Source: Marisa cornuarietis (Eukaryota > Mollusca > Gastropoda > Architaenioglossa > Ampullariidae). From it: a DNA stretch of 64,000 bases. Numbering within the stretch: position 1 is the first letter of the stretch; every line of letters begins with the position of its first letter. The notes below the pieces were generated by a model. The model had not been told where the DNA came from. It was given only the letters and a program-made list of their open reading frames with translations, and did no database searches. The stretch covers positions 2,418,001 to 2,482,000 of the forward strand of contig SMMW01000522.1 in the NCBI GenBank assembly GCA_004794655.1, in the 5' to 3' direction. Positions 23,207-35,275 of this stretch are shown here, piece after piece. A program made the position numbers and the translations under genes.

Positions 23207-24394
23207 GCCATTTGGGTTTCGCTCTTTGATTTCTCGACGTTATGAAACCCTGACCAAGACTCACCCCTACCCTCCCCCCCACCTAATCTGTTCCTGTTGC
23301 ACGTGTCCTAGCTGAAGAGGATCTAGTACCGAAAATGCGCCAGCTTCATGAACTCAAGACCCTATCCCTCCCCCCCCCTACCATCCCAACACACACCTCC
23401 ACTCCTGTCGAGGGGTCTGCTGCTGTAGCATTGGCGACTCCCCGCAGTTGCCCACACAGGTGGCCCACAAAGCTTCATAGAAGCCCACACAGCTGACAAG
23501 ACGACATGAATCAGCGGTCGCCATGCGTCTTTAAAAAAAACCCACCGAATTGTCTATAGCCCGCAATTTTTTTTTCCACTTTGAAGAAAAATTGTCGCTG
23601 GCTCATTGTCGATAAGACGAAAAGGACAAGCAGCACATTGGCAACAATGATGATTGTGGCGATGTTCGTGGTGACGACTGCTTTCCTTGACCTTGCTCTT
23701 GCTCGTCGTGTTCGGCAAACGGCGTCAGCAGCACGTATGGCTGGTAATGACAGCGATGAATAAAACATGAGGGACTTTATTACTGAGGGAGTTCCCCCCC
23801 CCTTCTCCCCTCCCTCACTGGCGCCGCTTGCTGACCACCAGACTGCACTGTGCAGCCCTCACAAGGGGCAGCCCACCTGCGTGTTTGTGTGTTTGCGCGC
23901 GCGCGTGTGGGCAAAGATGTCTGTGTATATGTGCGTTATTGTATCTGCGCGTACGTGCTGGTAAGGACAAACAGGATATGACACAGCTTGATATGAATGA
24001 GAAGATCGACGATGACCCTGTTATCAATAGGTAGAGATTAGTGTTTGGATGACATCACAAGTCGTGACTGATGTCACTTTAAGTAACAGATTTAGTGCTC
24101 GAATGTCGTGACTGGCATCAGTAGGTCACAATAAGTAATGCTTACATGGGATTGAAAGGGTGGTGACATTTTCTTTTTTTGAAGTTGGGGTAGCGTCACA
24201 ACTCAAGGTGAGGGTGGCAGTGTGCTGTTGTTTTGGCTGCACGCTTGCGTGTCAAGTGCACGTGCAGGCGAAGGCTGTAAAACGACTTTACGAGAAACGT
24301 ATTTATGCCGCGGCCTGAAAGGTATGATTGGCAGTAACACCAAACACCACGTCACAAGTGGAAACGTTAAACAACAGTAGAGTCTCCACGTGAA

Positions 24395-25170
24395 ATGGTC
24401 ACAGCAGGTGTACAATGTTACAGATGCATCGGGTACCTTCAGTGATGTCATAGGCGGTACACAATGATGTTACAGATAATAATAACAACGAGAACTTTAC
24501 AGCGTGGTTTGTTCCACCGACACACGGACACACACCCCCTACCCCCAACACACGGAGGCTCAATGCTCTCTGACATGGCACAGACCTACAGACACGCTGA
24601 AACTTATAGTATACAATACAGTGGCGTAGGAAGATGCTCAACTTTGGGGGGGGGGGCAGCTCCATGCTGACAATGAATGACGTTCACATTCTTGCCTTCC
24701 CAGCATCTTTTTTGGGGGAGGGGGGCCCTTGCCCCCCCCCGGTTCCTACGCCACTGCAATACATAATACAACATACAGCTACAACAGGTACCCCACATCG
24801 CTTTCTCATTCACTGTTAAAGTCCTGCTATAAACGTATGATAAAAGCATATCAAGCATCTGCCAATTATTTTCAAACTCTGTCTGCAAATCACAATGCAC
24901 GAAGGTATTTTGAAATGGCACAGAATGATACTGGACGGCAGTTAACATCACCCAAGTTCCATGTCTCAAGTTCCAAACGCGGTTGATCAGTTGATCGTCT
25001 GCATTATGAGCAGCTGTACATAAAGTTAGTTTGCGGGTGTATCGGGTGCTTTTGTGCTTTTACAGGCGGTGCACTTATGTTACAGACGTCGGATGCTTTC
25101 GAGTGATGTCATGTTACAGATGCCAGGTGTTTTCAGTGATGTCACAGGTGCTACACGGATGTGTTACAGG
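24395..25170. repeat. Dispersed cluster of tgttacag/gtgatgtca units
   Basis: Units such as atgttacagatgcatcgggt with cttcagtgatgtcataggcg occur at 24413-24478 and again, two to three times, at 25050-25170. The hAT-type MITE lies between the two clusters. Confidence 0.65.
24619..24756. mobile_element. hAT-type MITE (138 bp)
   Basis: Perfect 14-bp terminal inverted repeats cagtggcgtaggaa and ttcctacgccactg bound a short G-run/C-run interior with no coding capacity. CAGTG-type ends with an AT-rich target are typical of non-autonomous hAT elements. The target duplication is imperfect, with caatac on both sides one base out of register. Confidence 0.88.
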
Positions 25171-27046
25171 AAATTTAAATTGGAGAGGATTCCTGCTGTA
25201 GTGAGTTCGATCTCACAGGCGTAAAACTTCCGTTAACAGATTTTATGTATGGAGGCAATCAAGGTGGTACTAGTGTGAAACGGAAAAATGTTGTTTAAAG
25301 AATTATTTGTTTGTTTGCTCGCTTGCTTCCTGCTCTTTCCTTTTTCTTTTCTTTGGTTTGCTTCTCTGATGCGGGTCTATAGACAATACCCTGTGATGAT
25401 GGTCTTAACTGGTTTTGTTTGTAATGGACAGGGAAAAGACAGTTTATTATTTAATTTCACAGTTTTGCACATTAGAACTATCTTCTGATTCACGTGAATC
25501 AACAATAATTGGAGTGTTCTAACAACAAGTGTGCTCAGTGGTTCGTCGTTTTCCTTTGTTACTTTATTTGTCACGAATAGACATATTCTGGTCTTGATCT
25601 CACAGTATTGTATTGCAATATTCCATCAACTTGGTTTCTATGGCTTAATAGATAATAATGTGTTGTACGCATTCTGATAGACACCTATTTTATTCTGTAG
25701 CTCAATTTCCCTATAAACCCGTATTGAACGATCCACGTATCTCTGGCTATAGAACATGACAATCACATCCAGATATTATTTGGAAAATAATCCAGCAATA
25801 CTGAAAGTCTAACAGCAATGTAAACAGTACTGATTGAGATACGAAACTATCCAAATGTCGTAAAGCATTGACACGGGGGAGAGTGCGGGGGGGGGGGAGG
25901 GAGTCGAGGCAGCTCTTGATATCAAACCGCCACCAGGTTCGATCCTACGCGATTCCTACTGCCAGTGATCGCACAATCTGTCCAACTTGCAAGTCCTCCC
26001 CACCACCCAATGCCAGTAACCCTGACCTTTCTGTGACCAAGTGGGCCAAAGCCCGATGGCGACCAGGCGGAGGCTGCAGACACCAGCAGCGCCTGTCAAA
26101 ACAGGGTCAGGAAGAACAGCCGTCCGACTCGCTGACTTTTATCTTTCGTGTCAGGAACCCCAAGAGCAAGGACAGTCTCATCACCACCAGCGACCGCAGC
26201 AACCGTGTTGACTAATCTCAGAGGCCGCGACCGGGAGAGGAAGCAGGAGAGAGAGAGAGAGATGAAGTACACGACTATACTCTCCTGACCCCCGCGATGT
26301 CACGCAGCACAAAGGTCTGTGTGTGACAAGTCCCAGAACTAGAAGGAATTGCTAGTCATTCTGCGAAGGGCGGTGATGAGGATCCAAGCGAGGTGACCTG
26401 GAGGAAAATATTAGTCATCACCAGAAGAAAGATGCCCCTGGAGTATGGAGACACCAACAGGTTATAAAGGTTGCAGTGTATCAGTACAAACGTGACAACT
26501 GCTACCACCTCGCGACAATATCTGTAAAAAAAAAAAAAAAACCTTGATTTTTATAAACAACAATCACAGAAACTGAGCACTGAACCGAAGTCTGCTCTGT
26601 ACCCTATACAGCAGCACGCAGTTTACAAACTGTACAACACAAATTGTAGAAATAGAGAGAAAAGCAAAAACGAAATGTGATTTAAAAATAATGCTAATGT
26701 GACCAAACCTCTTTTTTGTCAGAATTATTGCTTCTGCAGGTAGAATTGCTGACCCCCCAAACATGCTCAGCTTCATTCTACGAGCACGGTGCTATACTGT
26801 GATGAACATTTCTGTTGCGAAGCCATATTTCTGTCTGATTTTGTCTGACATGTATCTAGGGCCATGTAGAGCCACATACTCTGGACATGCTGATGTCATC
26901 AGCCAGATGTGCATTGTTTCCTCGCTTAGAATCTAGATGCACCACATATACTTTTTTCTTGCGTTTGTGTGTAGATTCGGAAACTAATTATAGCAAATTT
27001 TGTGCATGCTTCCACATATGCGCTCGCGTGTTTGTGCGTGTGTCAG

Positions 27047-27127
27047 ACAGACAACAAGTGTGGCATCAATGACTGGGCCGACTCAGAGGATGAGGACGCG
27101 ATCGAGGGCGTTGGACAAAAGGATTAA
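27047..27127 (+). CDS. Possible plus-strand terminal exon with acidic C-terminus
   Basis: A pyrimidine/GT-rich tract ending GTGTGTCAG is followed by an open frame TDNKCGINDWADSEDEDAIE, GVGQKD and TAA (27125-27127). About 190 bp later there is an AATAAA (27320-27325). Strand is opposite to the NOL4-like gene, so this would be a nested antisense gene. An upstream open frame in the same orientation ends at 26215 but no splice link can be shown. The downstream sequence also contains diverged 60-bp repeats, so this may be repeat DNA. The protein is not recognised. Confidence 0.25.
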   Translation, partial: TDNKCGINDWADSEDEDAIEGVGQKD

Positions 27128-27319
27128 TGTCGGTCGGTGAGGGAGTCAGGAAAACTGTCCAGAAATCCCATTGGCTCATACAGAGGTCAGTGTCAGCTTC
27201 ACCGGTCAGAAACCTCTGGACTAATCTCGCCGGTCATTCAGAATTCCTGCCCAGACTTACCGCTGGCTTATACAGAGACGTCGGTGTCAAGAACACTGGC
27301 CAGAAATACCACTGGTTAA

Positions 27320-27325
27320 AATAAA
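27320..27325 (+). promoter_or_regulatory. AATAAA polyadenylation signal (candidate)
   Basis: A canonical hexamer lies about 190 bp after the stop of the candidate terminal exon at 27047-27127. On its own it is weak evidence because AATAAA is common in AT-rich DNA. Confidence 0.3.
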
Positions 27326-28539
27326 GAGAGGTCACAGTCAGTAACACAAGCCATTAACCAAAAAAACACGACATCGACGTTCAGATGTTCCAGCCGTGAA
27401 CAAGAGGAGGAGCAGCAGAGACACCACGTGACATGTAAATCCGTGATGTAGATAGAGTACAGGGAAAGTGCGTCGACGCGACTGGAGGACAAGCGTCCCT
27501 TATCCCACTCCCCTCGGGCCGAGGCTGGTTGTACGGGGTGGCGGTAAGAGGGTGCCCAGTGCGCGGCCGGCGGCTGTCGGCAAGCGGGAGATAATGACAA
27601 GCTATTAGCACTGACGCATCGCTCTTCCCTTCCACGCAGACGACTGGGGGGGGGGAAGGAAGGGATGGGGGTGGGGTGAGGGAGCGCCAAAAGCAAAGCC
27701 AGGGAACCGATCATTTGTCGCGGAGGGCGGAGAGGAGAGGAGCTTGGGGAGAGAGGGAGAGAAAGGAGACGGTTGGGAACCCGGGGGTCTGAGGTAGCAC
27801 GAGGGGAGGCAAACCTGGCCACTCTGGCCTTGCTCGCCCCCTTAATTCTGTTTTCTTGTCGCAGGGGCGAACCCCTGGGGCGCGTGCGGGGCTGCCAAAT
27901 ATGGGCATATCGATCGCGGCGCGTGGCGGGTGTGTGACCACGTGACCCTGGTCTGCCCTCACGTGCATATGGTGACTGCAGGGTCCTTTGTGGCTTGTGT
28001 CCCTGGCCGACTTCAGTCCCCCTCCCCCCACCCACTGCTTCCGAGTCAGTCACTCTGATTGCTAGGGGGGAAGTGTCCGCCCCCAGTTCTGGCAGTCTCT
28101 GCGATTATTGTCAGGGAAGGGGAGAGAAGTGAAATATTATGGTGCCAGGGCGACCTGCGACCTCGCGCAGTATAACTGCCCCTCCCTTCCGTAATTACTA
28201 CCTCTTGCTCCCCCAACCTCCTCTAGTTACACGTCGTCACCCATGCGCTTGTCCTGCACACAATAGGTGCATACAGACACATAGACATGCGCACACACAT
28301 ATTGACACATGCAGATGCATCAACGTTTGTCACGGTCTCATTCCTTTGCTGACGCTTGTGTTTGTTATTTTGTTAACTGTCGCTTCATGTGTAGTCTTTC
28401 GTGTACAGCGCGTTGAGCTTGCATCCACACTGGGAAATGCACTTTATCAATTAAATTCTATTATTAAATATAATTAAAATCATAAAATAGGCACAAACCC
28501 GAACACAAACCCCAACCCTAACCCTACCTTATGCATAGA

Positions 28540-28574
<35 letters not shown>

Positions 28575-29900
28575 GTCGCAACTCGAATTTCCTGTAGCCC
28601 TTTACTTTGTAGATAGCAGCCTCTCTTCCGTAGCAGTGTCCACCTTGCATCGACCGAGTCCCTTTTTCCCTCCGTCGCCGATGTTCGCTCGCTGATGTGT
28701 GTGTGTGCGTGAGTTAGTGTGTGTGTGTGTTGTTTCGCCTCGCGCGTGCACCAAGTGTGGGCAGCAAAAAGCCTGGATGATAAGGCTGCAGAGCGTCCCC
28801 CGCTGGCATCGAGAGACAATGGCGACAGGCAGACTTCCAACTAGCACCATGCCACCTGACACACCCGCTACACCGTGCACCGCGACTAATCTGCCGCTGT
28901 ACGTGCCGTCTGACATTCTCACCCCCCCACTCTCTGTATCCTCTGGCACCCTTTATCCTATGTGCCATGCCACCACTGTGCCTTCTGACACTGACCCCTT
29001 TGTCTCCCCACTGGCACACCCTAGCTTAGCCTATGTGCCATGTGACACACGTGTCCCATCTATCTCACCTGACCCCTCCCTCTGTTCCATCTAAACATGC
29101 TCGTGCTCATCAGACCTGTTCTAGGCATGCGTGAAAAGACGAACACGATCGTCAAATCTTGACCACGATCGTTCTAGTCTGCTCAGCCATTCTGTCCAAA
29201 ATAAAAACAACACCGAAACCCTTAAACTAACACTAACCCGCACCTTGGCCCCGAGGCTGTCTTGCATGTGTGTCAAGCTAACAAAAATCACTGCCCACTA
29301 CAGCCACTTCAACAAAAGTCACCGTGTACGCTATTTGAACGACTGCGTTTTCATTGACAACAATAACCAGAGGGAAAATTAAAAGATGGCCTGCACGAGG
29401 CGGAAGTGAGCAAGCAAAAAGTAGTCGTCATCCGGTCACAGAACGTCTGTTCCCGAAGTCAATACCTGAGGATGCTACATAAATCAGTCAACACACAGAG
29501 AGGAAGTTCGCCCAAAAAAATCGTTAAAACGTTGCGAAAAACAAAACTGCAGCAAAGACCGCCTAATAAATTAAACAGTAGACTCCATGTCCTTAGGGGC
29601 ATTCCATAGGTTACTGTCAAGATCCATGACCCGTCCTGACTTGGAAAAACAAACCCTCAAAAAAAAAAAAAAAGAAAAGAAAAAAGCAGTCAATAGTTTT
29701 ACTCTCACTTTGAGTCGTGAGTCGTGGTCTCGGGAAATGGCGGCCAATTAGATATTGCACCCTAAAGAGAAATACTCTTTTTAGAGCTACGATAAACCAT
29801 TACTAGAAGTTACTACTATCATAAAAATGAACTTCATTCAAATCACGAGTTGCCATTCTGGTCAGTCGCATGCACCTGCCCGATGCCACCAGCAGCCTCA

Positions 29901-30196
29901 CCAGGGGTCGCAGTTATGAAGCGAGGGTAAGTCGTTGCCCTGAGGTAACATGGGTAACTTAAGGATAAGCTTCTTGTTTCCGAAGTTTGAAAAGCGGTGT
30001 TCATACCCCACGATGTTGTTTTACCCCCGCAGTTATAAAGCGGCAGTAAAAATGCCCTGGGGGATTGAAACATAAAGTAGTCCCCTCGGGGCTTCTGCAC
30101 AGTACTGTTACTACGAAAACAGGATGCTATTCCTTGAGTTCTCCCGTGTTGCCTCAGAGAAACGACATACCCTCGCTTCATAACTACGGCCCCAGG
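29901..30196. mobile_element. MITE-like element with about 48-bp inverted arms
   Basis: The left arm ggggtcgcagttatgaagcg then agggtaagtcgttgccctga pairs with the right end, whose inverse reads ggggccgtagttatgaagcg then agggtatgtcgtttctctga. The total is about 296 bp with no coding capacity. No clear target duplication was found, so the superfamily is undetermined. Confidence 0.85.
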
Positions 30197-31924
30197 TGTC
30201 GCTGTTTGGTCCTCGGACTCACCAAGGGTACATCACTCACGTCGACCGCCATTCCGCTGATTGCGCTCTTGTAGATCTGTTTTTCGTCTTCAGTCCACCG
30301 TTTCTCTACGCATCATTGGCAGAATCCTTGTTGATCAAGAAAATATGGCGCTGTGAATGACGGAGCGAGACAGCAAGTGCCCGTTTCACTGGCCGCTCGC
30401 TAGCGAGACAAGCTCATACCCGCAGCAATGCAGGACACACCCACTCCCCCGCCTGTGCGCCTCCCCTCCATTCCCCGAGCAGTCCATTACCCGTCAATCC
30501 ATTATTTCTATTATTGCTGCACCCCGTCCCCCGCAGCCGCCGGCCCATGACTGCTGAAAGATTAAGGTGCGTCCCGGCCATCCGCCGCGTCACCGGGGAC
30601 TCCGGGACGGGCCCAGGTACCAAGCAAGGAAGGGAGAACCAGCCACCCGGCTCCACCCAGCCTCTCTCACGGCCTACCCAATCTCCGTCACGGCCAGATC
30701 AAAGCAGGGCCAAGCACACATGGACGGCAAGGGCGCTCGACCGTGGAACAAAAGCAGGAGCGGAGAGATGGAGAGAGCGTTGCACAAGTGAATAGGTTCT
30801 CCACAAGGGTTGTTTTGTGCATTCCACTACAGCACACTGCAGCCAATCTGCCCTTTGACTTGAGTTCTTGAAGGACTCACTCAGGCAGTCGTGACAGGCC
30901 AAACGTAGCCTTTACCTCCAGCCGATTATTTATTTATCTATACTAGCACATCTAGACAAATCAGCGCAGGTACGACCCAAACCGTTCGACATCACAGGGA
31001 AAACTGCCATGATTGCTGCTGACGCCTGTCTGAAAAATCAGTACACGTCAGACGAGAACAATGATGTTTTCCTCGCCGGTTTTTATTAACACGAGACAGA
31101 CATCGGCCATCTATTTTGATACTCATGTATACTACTAGCATGTAAAGCCAGCAGTAAGGTCACCGAGTGAGGCCGGACAACACTTCGAGGTTAAGGGGAC
31201 ACAACTACATACTAAGAAAAAAACCTGTAGCGTGTCTGACAGAATTGTTCCCCTTAAGAGACAAGAATATTTCGATGGTGTGTGTAAGTGAGCGTGTCGT
31301 CCTTTTCTGTTTCGGGTAGATATGTCAGCAAGGTCTGGAAAAATCAGTCATAGGGCGATTTTGTTTACAAGATGAAATGTTTGCATTTTTTATGGGACTA
31401 GAATTAACTTTTTGTGGAATTTTGGACAGAAAGATCAACATGAAGTCCTTGTCGCAGTGGGCATAGGAAGCATCGTCAGCCACCCCCCTCCTCGAAGAGT
31501 TTGAGCATTTAATTTCTAACATTTATTGCTAACATTAAACATAACGCATCGGCTAGATATACCACCGAAGACTTCTGTTAGCACAACGATTGAACACATG
31601 AACTCATAATAAAGATTCTTCCTGAAATAATTTGATTCATAAACTTTCTTATGGCAGTAGGCATCTAAATAAATTAGAATTCAACTGTTTTATTAAGATA
31701 AATAACAATTTTATCTTACACTTTATTTTAATTCCACAAACAGACCAAGACTATCAGACTATCAAGGGAGATCACCACAAAGTGTGAAGGCACAACAAGA
31801 GTAGCAGCTCTTGGACCATCACATACTGCGTTGACGGCCTCCGCATGAAAACATTCAGTGTGTATACGTGCGTGCGTGCATATTTGTAAGACAAAATTGA
31901 AACCCGTTCGCTCATAATAACGCA

Positions 31925-31925
31925 T

Positions 31926-31969
<44 letters not shown>
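31925..31969. repeat. (CA)22 microsatellite
   Basis: An uninterrupted CA run on the plus strand. Confidence 0.97.
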
Positions 31970-31971
<2 letters not shown>

Positions 31972-32229
31972 CTTTGCTGGAAACGTGCAGGCAAAGAAAG
32001 AATATGAGGGTTGGGGAGGTAGCACAAAGCCGACAACCGGCAGATGAAAACAGCAATAACAAAAGGCGACGAAAAGACGGGCGGTCGACGAAAACAGAAA
32101 AAATTGAAGATTTTATTTCTGATTAACTTTGAAATGGTTTTAGACAAACATCAAACATGTTAAGACACAACGAAAACTAATTAGGTAATTAAGTACGTGC
32201 TGATTTCCATGCAGTGAGCGGCCAGTTAC

Positions 32230-32509
32230 CAACCTCTTCATGGCAGGAGTAGTCGGACATGTAGCCTTTGTTGCGCATATGGTTGAGATACGTCTGGGTG
32301 ATGGGTACACTGAAATCGATGATGGGTGGGTCGTCCGTCACGTGACACGCTGGTTCGGCGGGAAGCGAGGGAGATTCATTTTGGTTGGCTGCGGCCGCCG
32401 TGTTGTTGTTGCCCTCAAGTGAGAGATGCATCCGCTTTTGGCAGTCGGTGCAGGACATCAGGAACCGCGTCACCGCCTCACGGGGAAGGAAGCTGTACGT
32501 CTCTGCGAT
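32230..32509 (-). CDS. NOL4: NOL4-like, internal exon B
   Basis: The acceptor TTCTTCTTGCAG precedes ATC GCA GAG, giving IAETYSFLPREAVTRFLMSC and TDCQKRMHLSLEG. This is almost the vertebrate NOL4 block (ISESYAFLPREAVTRFLMSC, then SECQKRMHL). It continues through an Asn/Ala-rich linker to DDPPIIDFSVPITQTYLNHM, which matches the vertebrate SMIDYNMPITMAYMKHM region. The coding end has two candidate donors 4 nt apart. GTT-G|GTAACT ends at 32230 and leaves phase 1; GAG|GTTGGT ends at 32234 and leaves phase 0. The first has the better consensus. The exon is 280 or 276 nt. The paired Cys of SCTDC are conserved with the family, but no metal-binding fold is claimed. Confidence 0.94.
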
Positions 32510-33879
32510 CTGCAAGAAGAATATATTTACGATGTCAATGTACCACCAGCTTTTGCTGTCCCTTTCTCTTTGTACTGAGCTCTGGTGAGGTGTGACTCAC
32601 ACTAGACAGTCAGCAGTTCAAAGCCGGTCATTTAAATCTCAGGCTGCTCTGGCGCCATAAAGGAAGACCAAAATAAGTTAAATACACGGAATTCTATATA
32701 TGCGGTGTGTTTTTTTTTATTCTCCTTAGTAATTAGGAACGTAATGAAGGTTAAGTTGTTTTGCGATCTGCAAATAGATGATGATGATGATGAAAGCGTC
32801 ATTTTTAAAAATAATTTTTAGAGATACTTTTTAAAAAATACACCATTGCTGGTGTGCGCAGGGACTGTCTGGCCCGAAGGATGACGGGCAGCAGGCTACT
32901 AAACATGGCCGCTAAGATGACCCTGGGCTGGGGCAGCGTCACGGGCATCAAGTTGCGTTCCCATGCATACGGCACCGATCTTCAGCTCGTTTCTGACCGC
33001 TTACTCCCCCTGTCTGATATGTGCGCTGCGCACCATCATACTCCACTACGGCAAGGGATATCACTGACTTGGGAGCTGGGTTAGGAAGTGATGCGACTGC
33101 TGGAGGAAATCTTGGCTCCATCGCTGGTTATCTCCTCTGATCTGGCCGCGTCGCTACCAGCTCGCCATTTCCATGATTTGATGACAGATGATACTGCGCA
33201 CTGGTAACATCACGAAAAGCAGGCGCTCAAAGAGCCAGCAACTCTTCTGAGCTTCTACTTGCTCAGCGGAGGCTTCTCTCCCTTGGACAAGTCGCATAGC
33301 GCATGCCGCCAGTATAATACAAAAAATCAATATATGTTTAAATATAATTTAAGTATAACAATAATAAAAAATAATCCAGAAATATTTACTATTGGGGGTA
33401 GTTCTTCAAAGAATGATTATTTTTAGAAACATCTTTACTGTATGTCAGTCTTGTATTTAAAGAGGTTGTTATGGACGCCATAACGTACAACCTGAAGTCG
33501 AAGCAGCGGGGAGTAGGAGGGTATGGTTGACATCTCCTGTACTTCTCCTGTAATGACACCTGTTCACATGGTTCGGTTTTTATTTTTGTTTTGTTTAGTG
33601 AACTCCCATGTTCTTGCCCATAGTGTGAAATCGTAACAAAGAACAAGCTTTTTTCTGTCAAATATCCAACATGGTTCTGCCTCCAAGAGTCTCACATAGT
33701 TCAGTCTTTTGCTTCCTAGATATCGTATTCAGTGATTTTCTTCTGAAGGAACAAGATTTATCAGTGACCATAGAAACCAGACTGAGAGCAAAAAGAAATG
33801 ATCCGCGGATATTAAAAGAAATAAAACTCACTTTTCCTGAATAGTTTTTTTCCATACACCAACAAATTATTCGAAGCTA

Positions 33880-34182
33880 GTCAATGGGTAGAGATGGGTT
33901 GCAGCTGTCATAATACAGACAGGCCAAATCCCAACATGAAAATTCACTTTTCTTCACTTGGGTGCCTAGTGACCACAGTCTTCAGTAAACTCACAATCAT
34001 GTGGCCTCTCTACTGCTCATATCTGCAGACGCTTAAAGAGCTGGTGAAGGAAACGTGTTTGTCTGTACTCGCAGTTACCAAAACAATCTCGAAAATCAAC
34101 TGCACTGAAGAAAAGTGATTGTTCGTGTTGGGATTTCTCACGTCTGTATTCAGACAGCTACAACTCATTTCCACCCACTGAC
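33880..34182. repeat. Inverted repeat with about 77-bp arms
   Basis: The left arm (33880-33956) begins gtcaatgggtagagatgggt and ends cacttttcttca. The inverse of the right arm (34106-34182) begins gtcagtgggtggaaatgagt and ends the same way. The flanking word gtgcctagtgac lies after the left arm (about 33962) and, inverted, outside the right arm (about 34195). This suggests two opposed copies of a roughly 100-bp satellite-like unit rather than a simple MITE. Confidence 0.88.
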
Positions 34183-34199
34183 CGGACTGAACTAAAGTC

Positions 34200-34420
34200 A
34201 CTAGGCACCATTTAGTCGAGTGGTTAAAGTGTTTGAACCTGAAGGCGCAGTGGTTCGATTCTAGTAAGGCGCAGCGAACTTCCCAAAATCGACGCAGCTG
34301 TCAGGAGGGGGTACCTGACTGCACAGAGGGGTGGGGATGATAAGGCAGCAAGAAAGAGAGAGAGAGAGGAGATGGACATCGCTCTCACATAAAGCTAGGT
34401 CCAAAACACGTGGGGTCTCT
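34200..34420 (+). mobile_element. tRNA-derived SINE, tail shared with the copy at 58.5 kb
   Basis: An A-box-like tagtcgagtggttaaagtg and a B-box gtggttcgattctag open the element. The 3' part (acatcgctctcacataaagc, then taggtccaaaaca) matches the tail of the element at 58528. It lies immediately next to the inverted repeat ending at 34182. Confidence 0.78.
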
Positions 34421-35214
34421 TACACCTCACTCCTTCAACAACCTGAGAAAAAAATAAAAAAGGTTATAGACGACCTTTACCTAGGCAGTCAAACTGCCAT
34501 CAGTAGCGTTAAATCCCAATGACAACTTAAACCACTGTTTTGTTTTCAAGCCAGACTTTTTACCAGTTATCTGTTATTTTAAGGTTTTAGTCCCTCTTGC
34601 TGCTGTTTTTAAGCTGTTTTTTTTTAGTTGTTTCTCTGCCACTAACAATGGAGTGCATACAGAGATAGCGACTATCGGGACCAGGGGACATAATCGATGA
34701 GTCATTGTCGGTTGTTGATGAACAGAGTTACGCAACGCTGCCCACAAACGCTGTGCAGCGTGCTCCCAGGAGGACGGACACCCAAGTTACCCGAGACTGG
34801 AGGCACCTACACAACAGCGCCACCTTCCTGCCTCCCTCTCACAGGCCTCGGTTTTTTCTTCCGTAAAGACCTCTCGACCTCTCGACGATCTCGTTTGTCC
34901 AACTCAGCGTGCGATGATCAGTGACCTCAAGCAAGGCCACGGCGTGGATGTAAGTGCAAGGAGCCGGATTCTGATTACGATACAGGGTTCTTGAGACAAC
35001 AACGACTACGACCTGCGCACTCGTACAAATGGGAACTGATACGTCACGACATGGCCACGCACCCGGTTCCTGGAAACGGAAGTGACCCAGGAGGGGTGTG
35101 GGTGGCAACACGTACCAGCCAGAGATTTGAAACCCGGGAGGTGAAAGACACATTCTCTCACCTGGCTAAGGGATTGAGGGGTAAAAAAGCCAGAACTGTG
35201 AAACCATTATTGCC

Positions 35215-35275
35215 GCATGACAAATCATCCTCTCCACATGACAAACCATCCTCTCCACATGACAAACCATCCTTT
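35215..35275. repeat. 21-bp tandem repeat, three copies
   Basis: The phrase catgacaaaccatcctctcc plus a is present three times with one substitution. Confidence 0.92.

Larger units (their letters stand above)
20788..32229 (-). other. Intron between exons B and D (about 11.4 kb)
   Basis: This is bounded by exon B's donor and exon D's acceptor. It is GC-rich in 20.8-21.8 kb and 27.4-28.1 kb, which produces long accidental open frames. It contains two MITE-like elements (24619-24756 and 29901-30196), a CA array at 31925, and a possible plus-strand terminal exon at 27047. The remaining sequence shows no feature I can support. Confidence 0.5.

Noticed and set aside
25868..26215. 115-codon plus-strand frame followed by an A-run at 26524
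   Set aside because: Considered as a processed pseudogene or an exon, but there is no AATAAA before the A-run, no recognised protein and no clear splice sites.
27316..28053. 245-codon minus-strand open frame
   Set aside because: It lies in GC-rich DNA where stops are rare. Residues are Arg/Pro/Ser-rich without motif, and overlapping frames are open as well.
28508..28530. Interstitial telomere repeat (aaccctaaccctacc)
   Set aside because: Only two to three units, too short to mean a former chromosome end.
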